DNA from: Cymodocea nodosa
Lineage: Eukaryota > Streptophyta > Magnoliopsida > Alismatales > Cymodoceaceae
Direction: 5' to 3'
Length of the DNA: 64,000 bases
NCBI GenBank assembly: GCA_036874045.1
Contig: CM072337.1
Location: 6,200,001-6,264,000, forward strand
Shown here: piece by piece, positions 47,985-58,627 of the stretch
How the letters are laid out: each line of letters begins with the position of its first letter
How positions within the stretch are numbered: position 1 is the first letter of the stretch
Translations under genes and position numbers: made by a program
Notes under the pieces: model-generated
What the model saw: only the letters and a program-made list of their open reading frames with translations
Told to the model about the DNA's origin: nothing
Database searches by the model: none

Positions 47985-49275
47985 ATACACTACTTAAAAT
48001 TGTGTAATTGATACATTAATTTGTAATTTTATATTTACACCTAAAAATAATATTAATTTATTTGATATTCAAATATAATTATGTACATTAAATGTTTTTA
48101 ATTATACATTAGGAAATATAGAATAATAATCATCAAAATGCAAAAGGTCCCTAAAAGATAAGCATACTTTTACCATTAAAAATCTACATCTTCATTTTTT
48201 CTTTGTAAATTAAATTTTATTATTATTTTTATTATTAATTCTTAGATATATATGTCTAACATTATTCTCTCTTTTTCTTAAATTTTTTATATTATTTTAA
48301 TTATTATATTATATTTTATGTGTATTTATAATTTTTTTAAAAATAATATAAAGATGTTATATCATTATTAATCCATTGTTTACCATTATTATTTTAATAT
48401 ATATGTATGTATATTTACTTAACTTGGGAAAAACGAGAATGTATTTGTTGAGCAGAAGAATAAAATATTTAATGATATATTATTATTATTTACATATTTA
48501 CCTATTGGAAAATGGTTCAACCGTAAATATATTGGTTCAACCGATAGATTATAAACTATTAATATTTATTAATATTGAAAACGGTTGAATCGATGATCTT
48601 TCGGTTCAACCGATAATTTATGTTATATATATATATATTAATCGGTTGAGTAGAGGGCTTTGCATATTTGTAATTTTTTATGATATTTTTGAATTGGTTG
48701 AACCGAACATGTTCGGTTCAACCGATACTTCTTATATATATTGTTCGGTTCAACCGATACTTCTTATATATATTTATATATATTTATATATATTTGCATC
48801 GGTTGAACCGATAATGTTCGGTTCAACCAATACTTTTTATATATATAAATATATATATGTATATATATTTGCATCGGTTGAACCGATAATGTTCGGTTCA
48901 ACCGATACTTCTTATATATATAAATATATATATATACATATATATATTTGTATCGGTTGAACCGATAATGTTCGGTTCAACCGATACTTCTTATATATAT
49001 AAATATATATATATGTATATATATTTTTTCAATTGGTTGTTCGGGAAAACCGATACTTTATATATATATAAATAAATATATATATATGTATATGTATTTT
49101 AAACTAAATTATATTTAAAGATTAAAATAATAAGAATAATTTATAATCTATGGTTTGAACTAATAGATTTAAGATTTCAACCAAAATATATTATAAAACA
49201 CTACCTAAAATTATGTAATTAATACATCAATCTGTAATTTTTTGAATTGAAAATGAAAATAATATTAATGACTTG
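47985..49275. repeat. AT-rich block between two direct repeats, no gene
   Basis: A segment of about 75 bp starting 'acactacttaaaatt' (47,989-48,065) recurs as 'acactacctaaaatt' (49,199-49,275). Between them lie AT-rich sequence (48,066-48,500) and the hairpin array (48,511-49,053). Open frames inside the array are translated repeat and are not genes. Confidence 0.55.
48511..49053. repeat. Tandem array of perfect hairpin units
   Basis: Units of 75-79 bp consist of an inverted repeat (arms ATCGGTTGAACCGA / TCGGTTCAACCGAT with a 6-base loop TAATGT) and a TA-rich linker. Units start at 48,798 (one mismatch in the arm), 48,873 and 48,952, with partial or degenerate ones at 48,516-48,550, 48,580-48,615, 48,692-48,760 and 49,031-49,053. 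Each arm is itself nearly self-complementary (CGGTT/AACCG). Single copies of the motif also occur in the gypsy pol-ORF X spacer (14,979-14,993). Confidence 0.85.
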
Positions 49276-49435
49276 AAAAAGTATACATGCTCTAATTATT
49301 ACAACATAAATTTAAAAAGTAGTCTAAAAGTACAAAGCATCCAAAGTTTTACGACATCAATCTACACAATAGTCCAAAGATACAAAGCATTCTACTTATT
49401 ACTTATTAAGATCCAAAGGTATAATATAAATGGAC

Positions 49436-50836
49436 TTAAATAGTCCTTCCATCCCACATTGCCATCATCATATCCTCACGCATCTTATCAGCCAATTCTT
49501 TTCGTTGTTCTTGACTCGTTCCAACCTGTGAATGTCCATCCATATGCACTTCTCCTGTTGGTTGTATATCATCAGTAATATTTAATTCTTCTAACTCATC
49601 TTGCAAATCTTCAAGTAAATCTTCTTTATTAGCCAATCGAATGAAATTGTGAAGTAAAAAACATGCGATCACAATCTTCACTTGTGTTTCATATGGATAT
49701 GGCATCTGACCTCGTAAGATTGAAAAACGATGTTTCACAACTCCAAATGTACGCTCAATGACTGTTCTTAGTTGTGAATGCCTGTAGTTAAAGTTTTCTA
49801 CAGCATTACTAGGAAGTCTATCATTAACATAATCAGATAAATGATAGCGTACACCTCGAAATGGGCAAATATACTCTGGTCGATTGGGATATCCAGCATC
49901 TACCAAGTAAAACTTACCTATAGAAGAATAGAAATTAGTATGATAATGTGCATATTACTTGAAAATATACTAATTGCATTTACCTAGAGGAACTTTGAAA
50001 CCATTAGGTCTACTAATTGCATCTTGAAGGATACGAGCATCAGCTGCTGATCCTTCCCAACCAGCTAAAATATATGTAAATCTCATATCAAAATTACATA
50101 CTGCCATCACATTTTGAGACAATTCACCTTTCCTATTTCTAAATCTAGCTGTTTCTTGTCCAAAAATAGTTGCTTTGATATGAGTATCATCAATAGCTCC
50201 AATGCAATCCTATACACATTAAACATCATTTAATTCCTTAAATAAGATAAAAACTACAATATATATACAAAAGTGAATACATACCTTAAAATATGGATAA
50301 ACATTTACATCATCTGTAATTCGACTTGGTGTTGAAGATAAAGGTTTTGCTATAAGCACATGATGTAGACGTATTATAGCATTTAATACTTCATTAAAGT
50401 ATTTGCTAACACTCCAACTTGAACGACTAAATCGCTCAACTGTTACTCCATACCTTTGATTTTGCCCTACTGTGACAAGGAACATGGCAAATTTCTCTTC
50501 TACACTAATGTTGGCGGTATCAGCAATAACTCCTTCATTTCTCATTAAAGAACAAAAACTTTTAAACACACTTTGACTCATTCTGTAAATCTTTCGACAA
50601 TTGTAAGCTTGATGAGGTTGACAAGGATCTAGTAATCTCTTAATGTAATCTGCACCTTCTTTACTATATATACGACTTGTGTTATTGTATAGTAATAGTG
50701 ACGTACTTGCCATTTTTGCTAAAATTGTCCATGACATTAATAGACGTAGTCGCCTTCTTCTAGCCACTTCTTCTTCATCCAGTATGAATGAAATTGCATT
50801 ATCAACTGTAGTAGTAAACATGTCACTGGGATTCAT
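49436..50836 (-). CDS. Harbinger DDE transposase, three exons
   Basis: Predicted coding exons are 50,836-50,285, 50,209-49,984 and 49,917-49,436, with GT...AG introns of 75 and 66 bp; together they give 420 codons with no stop. I chose the ATG at 50,836; an acceptor-like 'tttgtag' lies just upstream, so a 5' exon is possible. The protein has an N-terminal helix-turn-helix-like part ('YRMSQSVFKSFCSLMRN', 'FAMFLVTVGQNQRYG') and a DDE core. Asp lies in 'GAIDDTHIKA' (exon 2), Asp in 'GSAADARIL' (exon 2) and Glu in 'TVIERTFGV' (exon 3). 'NFDMRFTYILAGWEGSAAD' and 'FLLHNFIR' are typical of the plant DDE_Tnp_4/HARBI1 family. It would cut and paste the element, with the Myb-like partner. Length and motifs look complete. 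Confidence 0.9.
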
Positions 50837-50849
50837 CCTCACCTACAAA

Positions 50850-51190
50850 ATAACAAGAATATTACGAATTTACCATTTCACATTTCAATATATAAAAGAC
50901 ATTTCACATTTTTAAGAAAATAAAAGACATTTCACATTTTTAAGCAAAAAAAAAAAACATTCGATGTTTCAACTAATAAAAAGCATTTTACATTTCATAA
51001 TGATAAGTCATTTCACATTTCAATATATAATATCCATTTTACATTTCATCCATATATGACCTTCCACAAAAAGATTTCATCCATAAAAGATTACATTCAC
51101 GAAAACACTTCATAAACACAAGAAGTTCAAGATTGGAAAGAAAGTGAATTCATGCACAAAACAAACATTTCATCCATTGTAACCATATGC
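50850..51190. other. Interval between the two Harbinger genes
   Basis: Nothing coding is visible. It holds repeated 'catttcacattt' phrases (50,875-51,045), an imperfect AT-rich tandem of about 30-40 bp. It may hold the 5' untranslated part of the transposase gene and the 3' end of the Myb-like gene. Confidence 0.4.
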
Positions 51191-52228
51191 TCACTTCCTA
51201 AACCTCAACCATCCATAACGCATTTCTGCTGGTAAACTTAAGAACATTTTACAAAATTCTGGCTTTTGGAATAACTCCATAGCTTCATATTGTTCTTCTG
51301 TAGAAAGACCTTCAATCTGAAGTAACGCTGCAACAGCATGATCTAAATAGTTTTTAGTCTTTTCTTTAATATCAACCAACCTTTCCTGTACTTCAACTAA
51401 TTTTTTTTGTGTATCAACCAACTCTTTAAATTGATCGTTCCGTGTAGTTTGATTTTGTTGATCTATTTCACACATATGCATAATGGCTTTTGATGCATCT
51501 TTAAATGAATCTGCTATGATTTGATGGGACACTGCATGAGGTCTTGCTCGTCTCTTCTTCTTCTCAATTGCCACCCTTGAACTTCCTCCTGATGAAGGAG
51601 GTAAATCAGAATCCATGTCCATTGTTTCCTAAGTGGTATTGAAAGTGTTCATTTCCACATCATCCTACGTGTTTGGTACAAACTCTACCTCATCACCTTG
51701 TTTAGCCATATTCCTAGTGGCCATACTACCTTCAAATATTTGTTGCAATTGCTCAAATATCAAGCATGGTTTGCCTTTGTAGCTTTCACACTCTGGATGT
51801 GCCTATAAAAAGAAAATTGTAGTCAAATGGAAAAAGATAAAGATTACAATATTTTATAAGTCATAAGTGATTAAAAAATTAACCTTAACGAACTCTTTCC
51901 AAATCTCATCATCAATGTCAGTGTAACCTTGGATGAAATTCCAACCCCATCCACTCTGGTTGGCAATTTTGGAGTAATTTCGATACATTAGTCGCCAAGT
52001 TTTTAAGCGACTTTCTACATTCTTCCTTGTGATACCTGTGTTTCTTCTAGTATTGTATTTTTCAATTACTTCATCCCAAGTGCTACCTTTGATTTTTCCA
52101 TCATGAGTTTTCTTATTTCCTTCATTCAATACTTCTGCTAAAATATCTAAGAAATACGCATCTGCTTCAGCATTCCAACTAATGTAACTTCTACCTCCAC
52201 CTGTCCTTCCCTTATCAGGAGTACTCAT
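51191..52228 (-). pseudogene. Harbinger Myb/SANT-like protein (ORF1), two exons, two stops
   Basis: Exon 1 (52,228-51,884) starts 'MSTPDKGRTGGG' and encodes a Myb/SANT-like domain ('YISWNAEADAYFLDILAEV', 'RKNVESRLKTWRLMYRNYSK', 'GWGWNF', then 'WKEFVK'). An 81-bp GT...AG intron follows. Exon 2 (51,802-51,191) starts 'AHPECESYKGKP' and ends in a helical region ('LVDTQKKLVEVQERLVDIKE', 'MRYGWLRF'). In PIF/Harbinger elements this partner binds DNA and helps the transposase into the nucleus. Two TAG codons at 51,665-51,667 and 51,629-51,631 interrupt exon 2, both plausibly former CAG. The gene order and strand match other plant PIF elements. Confidence 0.82.
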
Positions 52229-53580
52229 TTTCTACACAAGCACAGTTTCAACAACTACAATAAAACATATGGAATAACAACAATAATAAAAATATTCATA
52301 TGCATTTGCGAATACCATTACATTTTTTTTCCCAGATCTCAAAGCAGCATAACAAAATAAAATCCAAACTCTTGCAAAGGTGGTAGTTAAGAATACCCAG
52401 CTATCAAGCAATGTTTCATCTTTCTCACACATACTACAGATTCCATAAATTAATGCTACTTTCAATCATCAATGAAAATTAGATATAATAAATTAGCATC
52501 AAATGTACAAATCCAGCAAATAAGAAAAGGACCTACTTGCTTATGAAATAACTTCACAAGTGTAAAAAGTATATGTGAAAATCAGGAATGTTGGGATTAA
52601 AATTTGTAACATGTGCAAGAAAACCATTTTGCAAGTAAATTTACAAATTTTCATATTAACGAATCAAAACTAAGTTAACCATTCACAAGATAAAAGGCTA
52701 CCAATCAAAAGAGAAATTTTGATTACATATTCTAGGTAGCAGTATAATTATGCAAAAAGGTGTATGCTGAAAAATGTGGCTAATAACTCATATGCTGTCT
52801 TGAAAGTAACTTTTTAATTGATTTGTTCCAAGGGAAAATTGACCTACAAAATATATGTAATACTAGTTCAGAAGTACACAGAAACTTACCAACTCAAGAA
52901 GACGTTTTTTACCATCAACTTGTTGCTGGCTCAAGCAAACATCACCATTAGCAGATCCCTTGGTTAACAACAACAATCTATTTCCATTTTCACCAGTCAA
53001 ACATGACAGAGTCATTGGGTGGCCACAGAAACCCTCCCCTGAAACTCTCCTCTCTCGTATTCTTAGATGGAGACACTACCCTTGACATCGCCTTCAACAT
53101 AGTCTCGTAGTCTTCTTTTTGTCAACATTTAGCACACCACCCTTAGCCCTTGCTTGAAACTGACATCATTTAACAATATAACAGGTACTTGTTCTTCTTT
53201 CCTATGGATTTTCACTTTGGATCTGTTTGTTCATGTTGGGGTGAGGGGGGGTTCATGTTCCATCTGGCATGATTGTCATAAATCAGTAGATCAGTGGAAT
53301 TCAGCAACCACCTTATGGCATAAGCCCTATCACATTAGCTGGTATCCTTCCTTTGGCTTAAGCCCTAAAATTGGAAGGTTGCTGTTGTGTTGGTGGATCA
53401 ACATTGCAACAACAGAAAATAGAAAGAGAATAATCACAATGGCTCTGCTTTTTGAATAATGGGAGTTATTGAACAAGAGCTCTTTGTTAAGCTTGCTTTA
53501 TGAGTTGATCATCTTTTATTATAATAAATATGTTTGATTAGTGCAAGATTTGTATCTTTAGGCCAAACCTATTGGGTGGG
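52229..53580 (-). other. Harbinger upstream region, no confident gene
   Basis: The stretch lies 5' of the Myb-like gene and probably holds its leader and promoter. A 77-codon minus frame (52,232-52,465) and a 101-codon plus frame (53,154-53,459) have no recognisable domain. 'ctctcctctctc' near 53,043-53,056 is a CT-rich tract. Confidence 0.35.
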
Positions 53581-53588
53581 CAATGATA

Positions 53589-53735
53589 GGCGACAACAGC
53601 TTCGAGCGACAGCGGCAGCTTCAGGCGACAGCGAGGGCTTCAGGTGACACCGGTGGCTTCAGGCGACAGCGAGGGCTTCAGGTGACAGCGGTGGCTTCAG
53701 GTGACAGCGGTGGCTTCAGGCGAGAGCGAGGGCAG
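53589..53735. repeat. GC-rich 19-bp minisatellite
   Basis: About seven units of the form 'cttcagg(c/t)gacagcg(a/g)(g/t)gg' repeat every 19 bp ('cagg' at 53,641, 53,660, 53,679, 53,698, 53,717). GC content is far above the rest of the window. It lies near the right end of the Harbinger element, followed by a second GC-rich stretch of 'gagtgcgagcg'-like words up to about 53,960. Confidence 0.85.
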
Positions 53736-54148
53736 GGGTGGTTTCCGTGTGAGGAGGTTTCGACGGTGCTATGCGTAGGAGGCTTCCGTCAGGGCGAGCA
53801 GTGAGGGTGAGCAGTGAGCGTGACTGCCAGTGCGAGTACGACGACGACTGTGAGGGCGAGTGCGAGCGGCAAGCGTGACGACGAGCACAACTGCAAGTGC
53901 GATGGCAACAGCGAGCGTGAGGGAGGGTGAGTGCGTGCGCGAGAGGGTGAAAATCGGGTGCCCTTTGGGTGAAAATCGCGTGCGCGAGGGTGGGAAAATT
54001 TCCGCCGGAAATGGAAATTGAATCTTATATATGGACGGAAATGTGTAGAATTCCTTTCCGTCAATTGACATGCACACTAACGACTTACAAAAGGAAAGTG
54101 CAAACTTTACTTTCCTTTCCATGAATTCCGGTGTGCACTAACCCCCCC
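53736..54148. other. Harbinger right end, CpG-rich then terminal repeat
   Basis: Degenerate 'gcgag/gtgacg' words run to about 53,995. A TATATA-containing stretch (54,025-54,032), subterminal 'tgcacactaac' (54,068) and the terminal repeat ending at 54,148 follow. The overlapping minus-strand open frames are low-complexity Arg/Ser/Leu sequence and are not believed to be genes. Confidence 0.5.
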
Positions 54149-54195
54149 TTAGGAGGAAAAAGAAAGAGCAGAAAATGAAGAGGTTGAAAGAAGCT
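54149..54195 (+). pseudogene. Gypsy ORF X continuation between two insertions (copy C)
   Basis: These 47 bp resume ORF X after the Harbinger element: 'ttaggaggaaaaagaaagag' matches the continuation in copy B near 13,460-13,480. Copia copy 3 begins at 54,196. Confidence 0.75.
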
Positions 54196-55937
54196 TGTAG
54201 GATCGTATGGCTACACAAGAGGGGGGTGAATTGTGTATTTTTAATATTTTCTGAAATATAATTGAAACTTTAAAACTCAAAAACAAGTCGAGACATTATT
54301 TTCATAAAATCATTTTTATTCAAGGTTTCAATTACAATATACAATTCAATTTTCCTTAGAAATTGTAGATGCAATTATAACTCGATACCATGTATCATTT
54401 AAACAATTTCATAACTACAAACATAGAAAACTAATTTGCGGAATTTAAAACTTTTCTCCCTGTTTGAGATCTTTCTTTTTCTTTTTCAGCAATTCTTCAG
54501 TGACGAATATCTTGTCTTTCTCTGCTTCACCGAATTTGCTTTCACTTGATACTTCAAATCTTAAGCAACATAAATTTAACCTTTTCTACTTCACTGAATT
54601 TTCTTCCACTTGAGAGATTTTGCCCAAAGAGGTGTTTTTGATCCCTGAAAAAGATTTTTCTTTTGGTGTGCAGGAATGGTTGATCCTTGAAAAAAATTTT
54701 TGTTTTGTGTGCAAGGATGGCTTGATCAACGAGAATTGTATGCCTTTTATACTGTATCTTCATTTCATGCATATCCTTCAGGTTTAACCACTACTAGTTT
54801 TCCACTTCTCCACATCTTTTCTTTTTCCTTCATCGAAACACACACGTTCTAACCTACGTTTATATTTTGAATTTTCTTTAATAATCAGTCTTGGATCTTT
54901 GAAAAATTTCCTGCAAAATAAACTTTCTCGTCCAAAAATTTTTCATCAGTGTAATAAGAAGTCGTTACTTTAATGTTAACTAAACGAGTAACACAATTAT
55001 ATATATATAACTTAACGTTTCTAACTTAATGAGTTCCTCATGTGTCATTACACGTGACAAGTACTATAGCTAACTCAACGAACTAAGTCTGTGGTGTTAT
55101 GCTAACTCAACGAACTAGCTTAATCTTTCTTTCGAAAGGTTAAACGATAACTCACCGAAAACAGTTTAAGTTTCGGATAGTTACGGATGTAAGTCACCAA
55201 AAAACTCTTTATATTATAAAACTAGTGAGACACGTGTCAAGACCTGAAAACATGACTTAAGTTACCTTTCGGATAGTTACGACTGTAAGTCTCTGAAAAA
55301 AAACTCTAACTCATCGATTCAGTAATAAACAAATGTTTTTATAATAAGAATTTTACCATGTGCAAAAATAACAACTTAAGTTTATAACGCTAACCTAATG
55401 CGTTGCCTTAGTGTTCAATATAGCAACTCAACGTGTTTAGTTATGTTAACTTAATGAGTTAAACATGTGCACCTCACGTGATACAATACAACATTCTTAA
55501 CTTATAATCACCATGTGTATAACACTAACTTAACGAGTTCGTCTCTTCTTTTACTCACTAACTTAACGAGTTATCACGTGACCTATTTTAACATTTAAGC
55601 CTCTAACTTAACGAGTTCTCACGTGACCTCTATACAAACAAAACTTTAACTTAATGAGTTGTCTAAACGTGCACTGTTCATGATAAATAAGATATAACTT
55701 TAAAACATATCATGCTTTTCAATAAAAACACACGTTAACTTAACGTTTAGCTAAATGAGAAATTAATGCAATGAAACAACTAGTTATTAACTTCAAATCC
55801 AATATAGACAAGTATTTATATCAGTAAGCTTTTTTTGTATTAATTCATGATTTTAATTTCTTTTCACAAGCAATAGTAATTGAGCAAATATGATTATTTT
55901 CATTCAGCACACATCATCGAAACAAAAATACTTAACA
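54196..55937 (-). repeat. Copia 3' LTR (copy 3), with extra gypsy-like segment
   Basis: On the minus strand it starts TGTTAAG at 55,937 (one change from TGTTGAG) and ends CCTACA at 54,196, 1,742 bp. It is about 130 bp longer than the copy 2 LTR. The extra part at about 55,125-55,320 has 'ttcggatagttacg', 'gacacgtgtca' and 'atgacttaagt', which are motifs of the gypsy LTR (for example 4,420-4,690), in place of part of the GTTGAGTTA block. Confidence 0.88.
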
Positions 55938-55952
55938 ATCTCCCCATTTTTT
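55938..55952 (-). other. Copia polypurine tract (copy 3)
   Basis: On the minus strand it reads 'aaaaaatggggagat' next to the LTR. A better-preserved sister tract, 'gacaaaaagggggag', lies at about 56,172-56,187. Copy 2 has the same pair at 40,027 and 39,719. Confidence 0.75.
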
Positions 55953-56359
55953 ATGATGACAAAACCATATTAAATCAATTATGACTTAAGCTTATTTCTA
56001 TTGTTTGTGTAAATTTTACCTCTCAGAACTAAAACTCTCAGATGTCAATAATTGTATAAGTATCAGTTTTCTAATTATCATTTGTCAGATTACAATAACC
56101 ATTTAAATAGCATCTCCTTTTATAATATATATATATGAAATTAAGATCATAATCATCTTTTTATAATATTTCTCCCCCTTTTTGTCATTAATCAAAAACA
56201 TAATTACAGAGAATATATATATATATATAAGAGAATTACAACAATGATTTCTGTAAACAAGAATAATAATTGAACACATTTAAAGAAAAATGTATTGTTC
56301 AATGAATCAAACAAGTAATACAAACATTACATTTTGTATTCAAAAACAAACAAAAATAG
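55953..56359 (-). other. Copia 3' untranslated region (copy 3)
   Basis: It corresponds to 39,541-40,030 of copy 2. It contains the internal purine tract and TA microsatellites. No coding sequence is visible. Confidence 0.6.
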
Positions 56360-58627
56360 TTATTGACCCCTCCTAAATATATCACTTATAGCATTACATA
56401 TTTTATCTCCTAGATGCCTAATATCATTTCTGATGTCATTAAACACTACATCTAAGTCAGGAGGCAGCTAGGTTTGCTGTTTTGTTTGAACTGAATAACT
56501 TTGTTGTTATTGTTGTATATGGTCTGTATCAAGTTGTTGTTGTTGTTGTCGTTGAGGTTTATGCATGGCTTGGAATTTTTGCAAATCTTTGACACTAAAT
56601 GCTCTCATGCCTTTAGTTTCAAAGGGCTAGTCGGATAAAGTCAATTGGCTTGCAAGGATTCTACATACAACATCACCATAAATTAACTTTGAACTCATAT
56701 GCTGTAGTCTAGACATAAAAACATCAAACCAATTTATTAGAATTCTATTCAGCAGGCCATAAGTTGCATATAAACAGCTTCTGCTGACTTCCAAATTGTG
56801 TCCAACTCTTTGAAATAAATTTGCATGCAATATATTTGCAATAAACATTGCCTCTGCATTCAGATTTTCCATTAATCTCATTTCAGAATATACATCTGGA
56901 ATTTTTGATAAAGATTGAATGTTCCATTCCAGTTGTCTTATCATGTCAAATCTGTTGGTAACAACAACACCTTCATTCTTTAATCCTAAAATTTCAAAAA
57001 TTAACTCAGGAGACAATATAAACTCCTATTCATTTATTTGAGTTTTAAGAAAATTTCCATTCTTGACTAGATTGCTATAAAAAGCTGCAATAAGCTTTGT
57101 GTATTGCTTCCATTTCGTTCCTACTGGCAAGAATTTAATGAGGCCTTGAAACTCAAACAGATCTCTTATTTCCATCAAATTTCTGAATTTTATTGGACGA
57201 GCATGCAGAATCTGACATGTAATTAGATTATTGTATTTCTGCAATGCTTCTTTAGATATAAAATGAATTGCATTACCTTGAATTTTTAATATTGTATACA
57301 AAGAAGGTGATACCTGAAGCCGTGATTCAGAGTTTAATTCATCTTCATGAATCTCTTCTTCAAAATGAATGTCATGTTGTTCCTCTTCCAAAATATTATC
57401 TTAAAGCTGCTTAGGTAAGCTTGATTCTTCAGCTTTAACAGTATTAGGAACATTGTCAATATGCTCAACATTCATCTGTTCAGTCTCTATAGAATGTTGA
57501 GAGTTCAATTTTTCCACAAATTCTACAACCGGTGTATCTGTCTGTAATTGTTCATTTTGTTCAACAGATAATTCCATTGATTCATGTTGTGAATTCTCAG
57601 ACTCTGCTTCTACAGATTCTGTAGAAGGTTGGTTAACTTTTAGCTCTTCTAGAGTCTTAACATTTTCAATATCTGCTACTCCAAACAATTCATCTTGTGA
57701 ACTAGTTATTGCTTCAACATTGTCAATTATATTTGCAATACCTTGTTCAATGTCAGGTGCCTGATGCTCTGATTTGTCAATTTCTACATCATCAGGACTT
57801 GTACTAATAGAAAAACTTGAGCTCATATTTGACTTGTATTTCTTCTCAAGCTTTCTAGCAAGGGAAAATAAAGTCTCATTATCTTCATCAGTTTCAGTGT
57901 GTTTGGAACTGATGAGTTTATCAGATGCACAATAAGGTACAATGTCTAGACATACATTGTCCTTTGGAAATAAATTTTCATCTGATTTTCCTTTTTCAAT
58001 AGACTTTGTTTCCTTAGATATAATTTTTGTGACTTTCCTTCTTATATAACATTTCAGTTTCTCCTTTTCAAATATTGCTGTTTTTTTTTCAAATTGCTCC
58101 ATAAAAGTTTTCTGCTTTAATTCTTCTAAGACACTTTCTATTGCAATGGCCTTTCAAAGACTGTCAACTTTTGTTTTGTCTACAGCAATTTCTGATTCTA
58201 CTTATTTTGAATATAAAGGAGTAGGGATAGCTGATTCATGCTCTTCCTCAAATGCATGTAGTCTTATACTGTTTATAGGAGTTTGAGGAGTTCTATTTAA
58301 TGAACCTGCACCTTTTCCCAAATATTTTGCGTACTGTTCCAAAAATGCAATCTCAGTACATTTCATTCTGTATTCTCTATCAAATTTACTACGAATACCC
58401 ATGTATGTAATATTTGCATCAGTATGTTAAAGTTCTTGTCTAACTTCATCTAATATACCTTGAGGAAAGAAGTAATCTCTATAAATTTTTGCTAACCTTT
58501 TGTCCACTCGAAATATTTTCTTGAACCAAGTACGTGGAACTTCATCATTCTCTATTTCTTTTCCTTTTGCATCTCTTCTGCTTTTGCCTTTTCCTCTGCC
58601 ACGACCTTTGTAGAACTTAGAGACCAT
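56360..58627 (-). pseudogene. Copia env-like 3' ORF (copy 3), broken
   Basis: It runs from the ATG at 58,627 to TAA at 56,360-56,362, the same layout as copy 2. Stops near 58,424 (CAA to TAA), 58,199, 57,398 and 57,023 (CAG to TAG) and later ones break it, but long segments stay open. The C-terminal domain is complete ('LFEFQGLIKFLPVG', 'ANILHANLFQRVGHN', 'SKLIYGD'), with the glutamine-rich tail behind it. No membrane segment is visible. Confidence 0.82.

Larger units (their letters stand above)
47784..54148 (-). mobile_element. PIF/Harbinger DNA transposon, complete ends
   Basis: The 6,365-bp element is flanked by TTA on both sides (47,781-47,783 and 54,149-54,151), the target duplication typical of PIF/Harbinger. 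Ends are inverted: GGGGCTGTTAGTGCAC at the left and, reverse-complemented, GGGGGGGTTAGTGCAC at the right. Removing the element and one TTA restores 'attggtagttaggaggaa', which matches uninterrupted ORF X in copy B. It carries a spliced DDE transposase gene and a Myb/SANT-like gene, both on the minus strand. It inserted after the gypsy copy and is less mutated than its host element. Confidence 0.95.
40299..54195 (+). mobile_element. Gypsy (Athila-like) copy C, split by a Harbinger element
   Basis: A truncated 5' LTR, tRNA-Asp-type primer site, gag, protease, RT, RNase H, integrase, spacer and ORF X all lie on the plus strand. The Harbinger transposon interrupts ORF X at 47,784-54,148, and Copia copy 3 ends it at 54,196. 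The 3' end lies beyond Copia copy 3, outside the window. This is the most complete gypsy copy here, but every gene is mutated. Confidence 0.88.

Noticed and set aside
48376..48960. Tyr/Ile-rich open frames
   Set aside because: They are translations of the TA-rich hairpin array, so low complexity and not genes.
48511..49053. Regularly spaced repeats that might suggest a CRISPR array
   Set aside because: Linkers are TA microsatellite rather than unique spacers, repeats are palindromic hairpins, and the context is a plant DNA transposon.
52232..52465. 77-codon minus frame upstream of the Myb-like gene
   Set aside because: Hydrophobic and Cys-rich but without family similarity; probably leader or intron sequence of the Harbinger gene.
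53769..54122. Overlapping minus-strand frames rich in Arg, Ser and Leu
   Set aside because: They translate the degenerate GC-rich repeat at the Harbinger end. No conserved domain and two frames are open at once.
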